The translations under genes and the position numbers were made by a program. From positions 186,001 to 250,000 of the forward strand of contig CACZZF010000001.1 of assembly GCA_902785575.1 (NCBI GenBank): a stretch of DNA of 64,000 nucleotides, given 5' to 3'. Positions 53,987 to 63,198 of the stretch are shown piece after piece. Positions within the stretch are counted from its first letter, which is position 1. Each line of letters begins with the position of its first letter. The notes below the pieces were generated by a model. It had not been told where the DNA came from. It ran no database searches and saw nothing but the letters and a program-made list of their open reading frames with translations. The stretch comes from an uncultured Bacteroidia bacterium (GTDB lineage: Bacteria; Bacteroidota; Bacteroidia; Bacteroidales; UBA932).

Positions 53987-55215
53987 TGCTCATAGGTAAG
54001 GCCCCGTGCGGTTTGGGATATGCGGTGAAAAGGAGCGGGAACTCAGTCGGTTACTGTTCCTTGACGATAAAGTGCGGAACCAGGGATGAGGAAGGATTCC
54101 ACAGCGGGATAGCCCATTTCACAGAGCATACCATATTCAAAGGCACCTCTCATAAGAGCGCCAGGGTCATCAACAGTTACCTGGACAGGCTCGGGGGTGA
54201 CCTCAATGCTTTTACCACCAAAGAGGAGATTGTTCTCCACTCCACAGTACTTAAGGAAGACCTCGGAAAAGCCGCGGGCCTTCTTTTGGAGCTCGCGACC
54301 TGCCCGGTTTTCCCCGAGGATGAGATCGCTATCGAGAAGGGAGTGGTGATTGATGAGATCAATTCCTATAAGGACAACCCGGCTGACGAGGTCTACGACA
54401 AGTTTGAAGAGGCTCTTCTGTCCGGACACCCGCTCGGTAACCCTATTCTCGGCACTACGACGAGCGTCAGGAAAATCACATGCGCCGAGCTTGGACGTTT
54501 TGTGAGCGAGCGGTTCACCCCTGGCAACATGGCTCTGACAATGGTAGCCGACATTGACGAGAGAAAGCTTGAGAAAGGTATACTGAGGCTGGCCGAGAAA
54601 GTATTTGACGGTACCTGGGCTGAGTCCAAGGAACGTGTTCTGAAGACAGTCACTGTTCCCGCGGTATTCGAAAAAACAGTAGACAAGAGAAATCACGAGG
54701 TCAACGCCGTTATAGGTGGACTTGCCCCGTCACTATATGACAAGGAAGCGCGTTTCGACGCTATCCTTCTAGCGAATATTATGGGTGGACCTGCCTCCAA
54801 CTCGAAACTTAACGACTTGCTCCGGGAAAGGAACGGTTGGGTCTACGGTGTGGAGGCTTCATACAGCCAATATTCCGACACGGGAGTCATGGCGGTCACT
54901 CTCGGTTGCGACCGCGGCAACCTGAAACGCTGCCTGGGAGGCGTGGAGACCGTGATCCGGAAGATGCAGGACGACCTCCTCTCGGAATCCGCGATGAGAG
55001 CCGCGAAGAAGCAACTCCTCGGACAGCTGGCTATTAGTTCCGACAATGGTGAGACCCAGTGTCTTTCCATGGGCAAAAGCCTAATCTCTTATGGCACAGT
55101 GACTTCCGACAAGGAGAACAGGGAGGCGATCGAGGCCGTGTCTGCCGATAGGCTGCGCGAGGCGGCCAGAATGATATTCAACCCCGAGACATTGTCAACA
55201 TTCATTTATTTGTAA
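53986..55215 (+). CDS. M16 family zinc peptidase
   Basis: 409 residues, no signal peptide. The inverted zinc motif HFTEH is at 44-48, followed about 75 residues later by the third ligand region EKGVVIDEI. Two M16 domains are present; the second (about 215-409) is the inactive partner (EVNAVIGGLAPSLYDKEA). Members cut short peptides or process presequences. The start overlaps the preceding stop by one base and the fucosidase gene follows after 3 nt. Confidence 0.9.
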   Translation: MLIGKAPCGLGYAVKRSGNSVGYCSLTIKCGTRDEEGFHSGIAHFTEHTIFKGTSHKSARVINSYLDRLGGDLNAFTTKEEIVLHSTVLKEDLGKAAGLLLELATCPVFPEDEIAIEKGVVIDEINSYKDNPADEVYDKFEEALLSGHPLGNPILGTTTSVRKITCAELGRFVSERFTPGNMALTMVADIDERKLEKGILRLAEKVFDGTWAESKERVLKTVTVPAVFEKTVDKRNHEVNAVIGGLAPSLYDKEARFDAILLANIMGGPASNSKLNDLLRERNGWVYGVEASYSQYSDTGVMAVTLGCDRGNLKRCLGGVETVIRKMQDDLLSESAMRAAKKQLLGQLAISSDNGETQCLSMGKSLISYGTVTSDKENREAIEAVSADRLREAARMIFNPETLSTFIYL

Positions 55216-55218
55216 GAT

Positions 55219-56658
55219 ATGAGACGTTTATTATCAATTGCTTCCGCGGGACTCGCGCTTATCGCCGGATGCGGTAAGGTGGCACCCCCCGAGCCATATG
55301 GAGCGATTCCTACACCTCAGCAGGTGGAATGGCAGAAGATGGAGATGAATATGTTCGCCCACTTCGGACCGAATACATTCACTGGTCTCGAATGGGGTCT
55401 TGGCACCGAGGCTGAGGACATATTCAATCCCACAGAGCTTGATTGCGGGCAGTGGGCATCCATCGCCAAAGCCGCCGGATTCAAAGGAATAATCATTACC
55501 GGCAAGCACCACGACGGATTCTGCCTCTGGCCCAACCCTGTGAGCACGCACACTGTTGCCCAGAGCCCTTGGAAGAATGGTAAAGGTGATGTCCTGAAGG
55601 AACTCTCGGAGGCTTGCGAGGCCGCGGGAATCAAATTCGGAGTCTATGTCTCACCTTGGGACCGCAATGATCCTCATTATGGGACTCCGGAGTATAACAA
55701 TGTCTTTGTCAAGACTTTGGAGAGTGTCCACGATGGTCGCTACGGGGAAATATTCGAGCAGTGGTTCGACGGTGCCAACGGCGAGGGCCCCAACGGTAAA
55801 AAGCAGGAATATGACTGGCCACTCTTCCACGAGACCGTGCTGAAGTATCAGCCCAGGGCAATCATGTTCAGCGACACTGGTCCTGGCTGCCGCTGGGTAG
55901 GCAACGAGAGCGGAGTGGCCGGAAAAACCAACTGGAGCACATTGAATACCAAGGGGTTCACCCCTGGCGCCGGGGCACCTTCCAGAGAGAGTCTCAATAG
56001 CGGAGATGTCCATGGAGCTTGCTGGCATCCGGCCGAGACCGACGTCTCTATCCGACCTGGCTGGTTCTGGAGGGAGAGCGAGAACGACAAAGTCAAGTCC
56101 CTCAAGAAGTTGCTGGGCATCTATTACACAAGCGTCGGACGCAACTCCCTGCTTCTCCTCAACGTTCCACCGGATAACCGCGGCCTTATCCACCCTGCTG
56201 ACTCGGCAAGGCTAATGGAGTTCAAGGCAGCCCTCGACGAGATTTTCAAGGTCAACCTCTCTGACGGGGCGAAAGTCACGGCAAGCGATTGCAGGGGCCG
56301 CGGGTTCAAGCCCGGGAACATCCTTGACGGGAATTACGACTCCTATTGGGCCACCTCTGACGGGGTCAACGAGGCCTCAGTGACCTTCGACCTTGCCGGG
56401 GAAAAGACCTTCAACCGGGTTCTTCTCCAGGAATATATTCCTCTGGGACAAAGGGTAAAATCCTTCACCATCGAGGTCCTGGGAGCTGACGGCCAGTGGA
56501 AAGAGATCGCCCGGGAGACCACTATCGGCTACAAGAGGATCGTCCCTGTCGCGCAGACCACAACCAAGAAGATCAGAATCAATCTCGATTCCTTCGCCTC
56601 ACCTGTGATTAACGGCTTTGGACTTTACATGGATAATATTTCAGAATATTCAGAATAA
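55219..56658 (+). CDS. GH29 alpha-L-fucosidase, lipoprotein
   Basis: 479 residues. Lipoprotein signal ends at Cys18 (LIAGC). Catalytic barrel at about 30-340 with KHHDGFCLWP (96-105) and nucleophile Asp184 in WFDGANGEG. The C-terminal domain (about 345-470) is a discoidin/CBM32-like beta sandwich (GNILDGNYDSYWAT). It removes fucose from glycans at the cell surface. It lies with a GH109-like gene, which suggests host glycan or mucin use; no SusC/SusD pair is in the window. Confidence 0.9.
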   Translation: MRRLLSIASAGLALIAGCGKVAPPEPYGAIPTPQQVEWQKMEMNMFAHFGPNTFTGLEWGLGTEAEDIFNPTELDCGQWASIAKAAGFKGIIITGKHHDGFCLWPNPVSTHTVAQSPWKNGKGDVLKELSEACEAAGIKFGVYVSPWDRNDPHYGTPEYNNVFVKTLESVHDGRYGEIFEQWFDGANGEGPNGKKQEYDWPLFHETVLKYQPRAIMFSDTGPGCRWVGNESGVAGKTNWSTLNTKGFTPGAGAPSRESLNSGDVHGACWHPAETDVSIRPGWFWRESENDKVKSLKKLLGIYYTSVGRNSLLLLNVPPDNRGLIHPADSARLMEFKAALDEIFKVNLSDGAKVTASDCRGRGFKPGNILDGNYDSYWATSDGVNEASVTFDLAGEKTFNRVLLQEYIPLGQRVKSFTIEVLGADGQWKEIARETTIGYKRIVPVAQTTTKKIRINLDSFASPVINGFGLYMDNISEYSE

Positions 56659-56662
56659 TAGC

Positions 56663-56670
56663 TATTTTTG
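56663..56670 (+). promoter_or_regulatory. -7 element TATTTTTG before the GH109-like gene
   Basis: TATTTTTG lies 22 nt before the ATG at 56693. No clear -33 TTTG. Confidence 0.38.
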
Positions 56671-56692
56671 ATCGTTTAAATCACTAAATACC

Positions 56693-58078
56693 ATGAACAT
56701 TAAGCATATCCTCGCGGCATCGCTGATCCTTTTGGCTGCCGCATGCTCTTCCAACAAGACCGCGGGTCCCATCAAGGTAAAGGTTCCCGCCCGCCCCGCG
56801 GGACAGGAGAATGTGATCGGACTTACAGCCCCTGCCATGGACACAGTCAGAGTCGGTTTCGTGGGTCTTGGAATGAGAGGCTCTGGAGCCGTCCCCCGCT
56901 TCACCTATATTCCCGGAGTGAAGATCACCGCGCTATGCGATGTGGTGCCCGAGAATGTGGAAAGGTCTCAGAAGACATTGGAAGAGAGAGGCTTCCCGAG
57001 GGCTGCCGGATATTCAGGCGACACCGAGGCATACAAGCAGCTTTGCGAAAGGGATGATGTGGATCTGGTGTACATCTGCACCGACTGGATCCATCATATT
57101 CCTGTGGCTCTCTACGCTATGGAGCACGGCAAGCATGTCGCTTGCGAGGTGCCTTCAGCGACCTCCCTGCAGGAAATCTGGGATGTCATCAATATGTCCG
57201 AGAAGACCCGCAAGCACTTTATGATGCTCGAGAACTGCTGCTACGACTTCTTCGAGCTTTCCTGCCTCTCGATGGCACAGGCCGGACTGTTCGGCGAGAT
57301 CCTTCATGTCGAGGGCTCCTATCTCCACAACCTCGATCCTTTCTGGGACGCCTACTGGAACAACTGGAGGCTTGACTTCAATGAGAAACATAAGGGAGAC
57401 CTCTATGCGACTCATGGCTTAGGCCCTGTGGCCCAGGTCCTTAACATCCATCGTGGCGACCGCTTCAAGACCCTCGTGGCTATGGAGACAAAGGCTGTCA
57501 ACGGTCCTCGCAATGTCGAGAAGAGGCAGGGACGCAAGAGTGAAGACTTCCAGAACGGTGACGAGACCAGCACCATGATCCTTACCGAGAAAGGCAAGAC
57601 CATCCTCATTGAGCACGATGTGATGACCCCGAGGCCCTACAGCCGTATGTACCAGCTGGTCGGAACCGATGGCTACGCCGGCAAGTATCCGATCCAGCAA
57701 ATCTGCCTGAGGGGCGACAAGTTCACAGAGACTCCCAGCATCGAGGATTTCAACACCGAGAAGCAGCTTAGTCGTGAGGAAATAGCTGAATATCAGGAGA
57801 AATACCGTAACCCGATCCTGACTCCCGAGCTTGAGGAGCTGGCGAAACAGGTTGGTGGCCACGGCGGAATGGACTTCATCATGGACTACCGTCTGATCTA
57901 CTGCCTGCGCAACGGCTTGCCGCTCGATATCGATGTCTATGACATGGCCGAGTGGTGCTGCCTTGCCGAGCTTGGAGAAATCTCCATTAAGAACGGCAAC
58001 ATGCCCGTAGAGGTCCCTGACTTCACCCGTGGCGCCTGGAACCAAGTCAACGGCTTCTCCTACGCCTTCGCGAAGTAA
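56693..58078 (+). CDS. Gfo/Idh/MocA-fold GH109-like lipoprotein
   Basis: 461 residues. Lipoprotein signal ends at Cys18 (LAAAC). NAD-binding Rossmann fold at about 50-180 with FVGLGMRGSG, CTDWIHH and ACEVPSATS, then a C-terminal alpha/beta domain with YDLATHG-like motif (LYATHGLGP). This matches GH109 alpha-N-acetylgalactosaminidases, which use a bound NAD cofactor. An oxidoreductase of the same fold cannot be ruled out. It follows the fucosidase by 34 nt. Confidence 0.82.
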   Translation: MNIKHILAASLILLAAACSSNKTAGPIKVKVPARPAGQENVIGLTAPAMDTVRVGFVGLGMRGSGAVPRFTYIPGVKITALCDVVPENVERSQKTLEERGFPRAAGYSGDTEAYKQLCERDDVDLVYICTDWIHHIPVALYAMEHGKHVACEVPSATSLQEIWDVINMSEKTRKHFMMLENCCYDFFELSCLSMAQAGLFGEILHVEGSYLHNLDPFWDAYWNNWRLDFNEKHKGDLYATHGLGPVAQVLNIHRGDRFKTLVAMETKAVNGPRNVEKRQGRKSEDFQNGDETSTMILTEKGKTILIEHDVMTPRPYSRMYQLVGTDGYAGKYPIQQICLRGDKFTETPSIEDFNTEKQLSREEIAEYQEKYRNPILTPELEELAKQVGGHGGMDFIMDYRLIYCLRNGLPLDIDVYDMAEWCCLAELGEISIKNGNMPVEVPDFTRGAWNQVNGFSYAFAK

Positions 58079-58099
58079 TCAGAACACGTGCATATATTT

Positions 58100-58137
58100 A
58101 AAAGAACAAGGTCACGAATTGTGACCTTGTTCTTTTT
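58100..58137. terminator. Bidirectional terminator between the GH109-like and GH43 genes
   Basis: AAAAGAACAAGGTCAC (58100-58115) pairs perfectly with GTGACCTTGTTCTTTT (58121-58136) around a 5-nt loop; A and T runs on both sides serve both strands. Its right arm touches the GH43 stop. Confidence 0.87.
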
Positions 58138-59137
58138 ACGCCACCTCAAGAGTCTTCCCTGTGTCCTTTACGGGGAGGATGACCGGATGACTGAAGCCGG
58201 AATTAGGCCTGTGGAAAACCAAATTGATATTCCCGTCAAAGTCACGGAACAACATTGAGTGTCCACCGTCCTCTTCAACTATGGGCTCGTCGTCGCAGGT
58301 CCAGGGGCCGGTGAGTTTCCCTGAGACGGAGCGCGCGATCCCAACGCAGTAACTGTCCTTGAAAGAGGACCAAAGCATTACCAACTCACCGTCGCTTGTA
58401 CGGTAAAGGAAAGGCCCGTCTGAAACATAGGACTTCCGGACATCGCCATTCTCGTCTATCCAGTCAGAAAGGCCCTTCGTCCATTTGGCGTCAGAAGCCT
58501 TGAACAAGATTGTCGGCTCGCCAATTGTTCCCGACAAGTCTTCCTTTAGACTTATAACCTCATAAGTTCCATCGACGATCTGGACCCATTCGTGACAGAA
58601 TACCATATAAGGTACTCCATCCTCGACCCAAAGAGTCCCGTCCAAAGCCATATAATCCTTTGGAGTCGTGACATCTTTTCCCAACGGGAGGAACGGGCCG
58701 GAAGGGCTGTCCGACCGGAATATCTGTGTCCCTCGATATGTGAAAGACGGCCAACCTTCCACTTTATCTGCCCACGTCTTGTCAGTATTGAGGGTTGCGA
58801 AAAGGTACCACTTCCCTTGATACTGGTGAACTTCCGGAGCCCAGACGACTCCGGTAAGCGAGTTGTCCGCCGGAACCGTGAACACCCTTTCCGGGCCATA
58901 CCATTTTTCAAGATCGCTGCTCCGAAACGCCTCAACACCTCCCAGTCCCTCGGCAGTCGTCGAGCTGCGATAAAGATAGTATGTCTTAGTGGCCTTGTCA
59001 GCCACAATGAAGGGATCCCTGCAATAGATGCTGTCAAGGACAAGATAATTACCAGTTTCCCAGGAGTTATGCTTATGACCGCAACCAACCAGGGACAATA
59101 CCAACAGGATGGATGGAACGATTTTGCTTACAGACAT
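58136..59137 (-). CDS. GH43-family glycoside hydrolase, lipoprotein
   Basis: 333 residues. Lipoprotein signal ends at Cys19 (LSLVGC). Five-bladed propeller with the GH43 triad: base Asp41 (CRDPF), pKa modulator Asp166 (LDGTLW) and acid Glu183 (FCHEW). Family members are arabinofuranosidases, arabinanases or xylosidases. Overlapping the araB end by 10 nt, it is the last gene of the arabinose run, so release of arabinose is inferred. Confidence 0.85.
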   Translation of the reverse strand: MSVSKIVPSILLVLSLVGCGHKHNSWETGNYLVLDSIYCRDPFIVADKATKTYYLYRSSTTAEGLGGVEAFRSSDLEKWYGPERVFTVPADNSLTGVVWAPEVHQYQGKWYLFATLNTDKTWADKVEGWPSFTYRGTQIFRSDSPSGPFLPLGKDVTTPKDYMALDGTLWVEDGVPYMVFCHEWVQIVDGTYEVISLKEDLSGTIGEPTILFKASDAKWTKGLSDWIDENGDVRKSYVSDGPFLYRTSDGELVMLWSSFKDSYCVGIARSVSGKLTGPWTCDDEPIVEEDGGHSMLFRDFDGNINLVFHRPNSGFSHPVILPVKDTGKTLEVA

Positions 59138-60768
59138 TTCTCGGTGAATGTGCCAAGGGCAGTGTATTTCTTATAAAGCTCAGCGTAGACCTCGCCCCGG
59201 GCGGGGTCGGGGATATATTCTTTAGAGAACCCGGAGTTCATGGCATCGATAGCATCCTCCACCCTCTCATAAACACCTGATGCGGTCGCCGCGAACATGG
59301 CCGCGCCAAGGGCGCAAGCCTGCATGGTCTTGCAGACCTTAATCGGCTTGCCGAGCACATCGCTCATCACCTGCATCACAAATGGTGACTTCAGAGCGAT
59401 TCCACCTATGCCGATAACCTCGTCAATCTTAACGCCTTCCTCAACGAAACGGTCGTGGATGGCCTTCGTCCCGAAAGCAGTCGCTTCGACAAGGGCCCTG
59501 AATATCATCGGTGCGGTAGTGCCAAGCGTAAACCCGGTAATGGCTCCCTTGACAAGAGGGTTGGCGTCCGGAGTACGGCGGCCATTGATCCAGTCAGTGG
59601 CCAGCATGGCGCTCTCGGAGATCTGAATCTTCTCAGCCTCAACTGTCAATGAAGGTAAAATATTCTCGCAAGCCTCCGCCAAAGCATCTCCTTCAAGACC
59701 GGACACAGTCCTCAGAGGCCACTCCAGAACCTTGCGGAACATCGCGTAGACGTCACCGAAACTGGACTGACCGGCCTCCAAGCCCACCATTCCAGGGATA
59801 ACGGATCCGTCAACTTGGCCGCATATTCCCCTGATGCACTTGTCTCCGATATCCTCGTAGGAAGCGACCATCACATCGCAAGTCGAAGTGCCGATCACCC
59901 TGACAAGGGTACCTGGCTTGACACCCGCTCCGACAGCGCCCATGTGGCAGTCAAAAGCGCCACCGGCCACGACCACGCTTACACTGAGACCAAGTCTCTC
60001 AGCCCATTCCGGGCAAAGATAACCCACAGGCTTATCCGCGGTCTCAGTCTTATCGAAGAGTTTGGCTCTCCACCCGGCAAGAAGCGGATCAACTCCAGCG
60101 AGGAACTCCTCAGGAGGAAGTCCGCCCCATTTCTCGCTCCACATCGACTTGTGTCCCTGGGCGCATCGACTACGGATAATGTCCTTATGGTTGGTCACAC
60201 CGGTCAGAACAGCCGGGAGCCATTCACAGCACTCCACGATAGTGCTCGCCTTGGTGGCTATCTCAGGAGAATTCCTCAAGATATGCAAGGCCTTGGCCCA
60301 GAACCACTCGGAACTGTAGATTCCGCCCTCGTACATGGAATAGTCGATCGCGGAGGCTTTGCATGCCTCGTTGATCTCCGCGGCTTCCTTGATCGCGGTG
60401 TGATCCTTCCATAGCACGAACATGGCGTCCGGATCGGCGGCATATTCATCACTCATCGCAAGAGGAGTACCGGACTCATCAGCGAAAGCGGGAGTGGAAC
60501 CAGTTGTGTCAAAGGCGATTCCGACAACATTAGGAGCCACCTCGGGGGCGCATTTGGCCAATGCGTCCTTGACAGTGAACTCCATCGCCTCAAGGTAATC
60601 CTTGGGATGCTGGCGCCATTGGTTAGCCTGTGGGTCGCAATAAAGGCCCCTGGACCAACGAGGATAATTCTTGACACTGGAAGCGAGAATCTCTCCCGTC
60701 TCCGCATTCACTACGAGCGCCCTGGCTGAATCGGTGCCGTAGTCCAGTCCGATGACGTATCTTGCCAT
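59128..60768 (-). CDS. araB: Ribulokinase
   Basis: 546 residues, FGGY kinase. GLDYGTDSARALV (8-20) is the phosphate loop, FDTTGSTPA and GGAFDCHMGAVGAG are family markers. It phosphorylates L-ribulose. It starts 1 nt after the araA stop and overlaps the GH43 start, consistent with one transcript. Confidence 0.95.
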   Translation of the reverse strand: MARYVIGLDYGTDSARALVVNAETGEILASSVKNYPRWSRGLYCDPQANQWRQHPKDYLEAMEFTVKDALAKCAPEVAPNVVGIAFDTTGSTPAFADESGTPLAMSDEYAADPDAMFVLWKDHTAIKEAAEINEACKASAIDYSMYEGGIYSSEWFWAKALHILRNSPEIATKASTIVECCEWLPAVLTGVTNHKDIIRSRCAQGHKSMWSEKWGGLPPEEFLAGVDPLLAGWRAKLFDKTETADKPVGYLCPEWAERLGLSVSVVVAGGAFDCHMGAVGAGVKPGTLVRVIGTSTCDVMVASYEDIGDKCIRGICGQVDGSVIPGMVGLEAGQSSFGDVYAMFRKVLEWPLRTVSGLEGDALAEACENILPSLTVEAEKIQISESAMLATDWINGRRTPDANPLVKGAITGFTLGTTAPMIFRALVEATAFGTKAIHDRFVEEGVKIDEVIGIGGIALKSPFVMQVMSDVLGKPIKVCKTMQACALGAAMFAATASGVYERVEDAIDAMNSGFSKEYIPDPARGEVYAELYKKYTALGTFTEKCL

Positions 60769-60769
60769 A

Positions 60770-62311
60770 TTACTTCAAAGCTTTTCCGAGAAGGTAATAT
60801 ATCTCATTGATTTTCAAATCCCTCTTGATTCCCTCAAGGGTAGTGTCCGCTCCGATCCTGACCATCTCGATGTCCGCGATCTCGGCATAATCCTCCCAAT
60901 ACTCAGGAGTAAGGTCATAGGAGAAGCAGGAGTGATGGGTTCCTCCGGCCATCATCCAAGCGGCGGCGCCAATCTCAAAACTCGGTCTCGGGATCCATAG
61001 AGCGGAAGCCACAGGAAGCTTCGGAAGCGGTTTGGGCTTGATGCAATCAACTTCGTTGACCACCAGACGGAAACGTCCGCCCATATCGACAACAGTGGCG
61101 GCGACTCCATAACCGGTCTTGCTTGTGAACACAAGACGCGCGGTCGGGGTCTTACGTATGCCTATTCCCAACTCATGAACCTCAAGCTTGGGCTTGTGGG
61201 CGGCGATCAGAGGGCAAATCTCAAGCATGTGGGCCTGAAGGATAGCTGAAGCCGGACCATCAAAGTTGAGGGTGTAGTCCTCAAGGAAAGAACATCCCTC
61301 GGACAAGCCTCTAGTCATGAACCAGACAGTCCTATATAGAGCGGCGGATTTCCAGTCACCCTCGGCACCAAAACCATAACCCTCTTCCATAAGCCGCTGC
61401 GAGGCAAGACCGGGAATCTGGTCGAAACCTCTTCCGGTCTCCTCGACATTCACATCCCCGAGGTCGTCGAAATTGGTCGTGAAACCTTTCGCCTTCTTAT
61501 CCGCGAGGATAGCCCGCAGGGTCAGCTCAGCCTTGGCGGACCTCCAAATCTTGCAGTAAGGAAGGGTGCCTTTCTCCTCGAGCGAGGTCTCATGATCATA
61601 TAATTTGAAATATTCTCCGACAAGAGCGTCCACATCAGCGTCAGCCACATTGTCGAAATATGTCATAAGCTCGCTGAAAGGCACATAATCAACATGATAA
61701 CCGAGCCGCATCTCCGCCTCGACCTTGTCGCCGTCGGTGACAGCCACATTGTTCATCTGATCACCGAAACGAAGTATCCTCATGTCTTTTGCGTCGGCCC
61801 ATGCGGCCGCTACCCTCTCCCAGACAGCGATATGGCCGAGAGTATCCGGATCTTTCCAATATCCCACCACAGTCTTGTGGTTCTTACGCATTCGGGCGAG
61901 GATGTGGGCATATTCCCTGTCACCATGAGCGCTCTGGTTGAGGTTCATGAAGTCCATGTCCATGGTCTCCCAAGGAATCTCCTTGTTGTACTGGGTGTGG
62001 AGATGGAGGAGAGGCTTGCGTAGTGCCTGAAGCCCATGGATCCACATCTTGGCGGGCGAGAAAGTGTGCATCCAGGTGATGACACCCACGCACTTCGGAT
62101 CGCTCTCCGCCCTTGTCATAACATCCAAAACTTCGGAAGAAGAGTTGGCGGTGCCTTTATAAACGACCTTCACCGGCAAGAGACCGGAGGCGTTCATACC
62201 AGCGACCATCTCATTGGAGTGACCGTCCACTTGGACGACAGCGTCGCCTCCGTAGAGCAGCTGCGCTCCGGTGACGAACCAGACTTCGTAGTTTTCGTAT
62301 TGTTTTATCAT
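60770..62311 (-). CDS. araA: L-arabinose isomerase
   Basis: 513 residues. Opens with YEVWFVTGAQLLYGGDAV and contains CVGVITWMHTFSPAKMWI and GEGDWKSAALYRT-like metal-site motif (AEGDWKSAALYRT). It converts arabinose to ribulose. The 67 nt upstream to araD contain a copy of the repeat element and a weak TAAATCTG. Confidence 0.95.
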   Translation of the reverse strand: MIKQYENYEVWFVTGAQLLYGGDAVVQVDGHSNEMVAGMNASGLLPVKVVYKGTANSSSEVLDVMTRAESDPKCVGVITWMHTFSPAKMWIHGLQALRKPLLHLHTQYNKEIPWETMDMDFMNLNQSAHGDREYAHILARMRKNHKTVVGYWKDPDTLGHIAVWERVAAAWADAKDMRILRFGDQMNNVAVTDGDKVEAEMRLGYHVDYVPFSELMTYFDNVADADVDALVGEYFKLYDHETSLEEKGTLPYCKIWRSAKAELTLRAILADKKAKGFTTNFDDLGDVNVEETGRGFDQIPGLASQRLMEEGYGFGAEGDWKSAALYRTVWFMTRGLSEGCSFLEDYTLNFDGPASAILQAHMLEICPLIAAHKPKLEVHELGIGIRKTPTARLVFTSKTGYGVAATVVDMGGRFRLVVNEVDCIKPKPLPKLPVASALWIPRPSFEIGAAAWMMAGGTHHSCFSYDLTPEYWEDYAEIADIEMVRIGADTTLEGIKRDLKINEIYYLLGKALK

Positions 62312-62350
62312 ATTACTATTTGCTTGATTATCAGATTTACCGTGTTATTT

Positions 62351-62415
62351 AGATTCTTCGCTTCGCTCAGAATGACATTCAATCAATATCTTTTGGGCTT
62401 CGCTCAGAATGACAG
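62351..62415. repeat. Two copies of the repeat at the araD 3' end
   Basis: AGATTCTTCGCTTCGCTCAG begins a 27-nt copy at 62351-62377, and GGGCTTCGCTCAGAATGACA begins a second partial copy at 62395. The second copy lies inside araD and supplies most of its last 12 codons. Confidence 0.75.
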
Positions 62416-63122
62416 GCCTGGCCGTAATATGCGTCAGGGCCGTGTTTACGGCTATAATGTTTCTCTATAAGATGCTTGTTCATCGAAGGCTCATGGTCGA
62501 TGACATCCAGTGTAGGCAACTGCAGAGTCGAGGAGATGAATGCCATCTTGGCCACTTCCTCGAGCACCACAGCGTTATGAACAGCGTTGGACACGTCTGT
62601 TCCCCAGGTGAAAGGACCATGGTTCCGGACAATGACAGCGGGAGTGTCGTCAGGATTCATGTTTTTGAAACGCTCCACAATCACGTTGCCCGTCTCCTTC
62701 TCGTATTCTCCGAACACTTCCGCCTTTTTCATGTCGCGGGTGCAAGGGATGTCATCATGGAAATAATCGGCATGTGTCGTCCCGATGTTGGGAATATTCC
62801 TTCCCACCTGTGCCCATCCGGTAGCGTAAGTGGAGTGGGTGTGGACTACTCCCCCGATATTCGGAAACGCCTTATAGAGAACAAGATGCGTTGGAGTGTC
62901 AGAGGACGGTCTCAGAGGCCCTTCCACTATTTTGCCCTCCAAATCGACCACGACCATGTCCTCGGGTCTCATCACATCATAAGCGACCCCGCTGGGCTTA
63001 ATGACGACTAGGCCGGTCGCACGGTCGATCGCTGAGGCGTTGCCCCAGGTGAACAGGACCAGGCCGCTTTTGACAAGATCAAGGTTGGCTTGCCAGACTT
63101 TTTGTTTCAGTTCTTCTAACAT
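62379..63122 (-). CDS. araD: L-ribulose-5-phosphate 4-epimerase, with repeat-derived C-terminal tail
   Basis: 247 residues. Class II aldolase fold with [16 protein letters not shown], zinc site [13 protein letters not shown] and IPCTRDM. Family members end at or near the motif AYYGQ, here residues 231-235; the next 12 residues ([12 protein letters not shown]) are encoded by repeat DNA. It makes D-xylulose-5-phosphate. The tail is not expected to harm the enzyme but its effect is unknown. Confidence 0.95.
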   Translation of the reverse strand: MLEELKQKVWQANLDLVKSGLVLFTWGNASAIDRATGLVVIKPSGVAYDVMRPEDMVVVDLEGKIVEGPLRPSSDTPTHLVLYKAFPNIGGVVHTHSTYATGWAQVGRNIPNIGTTHADYFHDDIPCTRDMKKAEVFGEYEKETGNVIVERFKNMNPDDTPAVIVRNHGPFTWGTDVSNAVHNAVVLEEVAKMAFISSTLQLPTLDVIDHEPSMNKHLIEKHYSRKHGPDAYYGQACHSERSPKDID

Positions 63123-63135
63123 AGATTCTTCAATT

Positions 63136-63190
63136 TGTCATCCTGAGGCTTGCCGAAGGATCTAGATTCTTCACTTCGTTCAGAATGACA
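63136..63190. repeat. Full palindromic copy of the repeat between araD and the symporter gene
   Basis: Arms 63136-63163 and 63164-63190 form an imperfect inverted repeat of about 27 nt each with almost no loop. Each arm matches the copies at 51733 and 62351, so it is likely the whole unit of the family. Confidence 0.78.
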
Positions 63191-63198
63191 GAAAGGTA

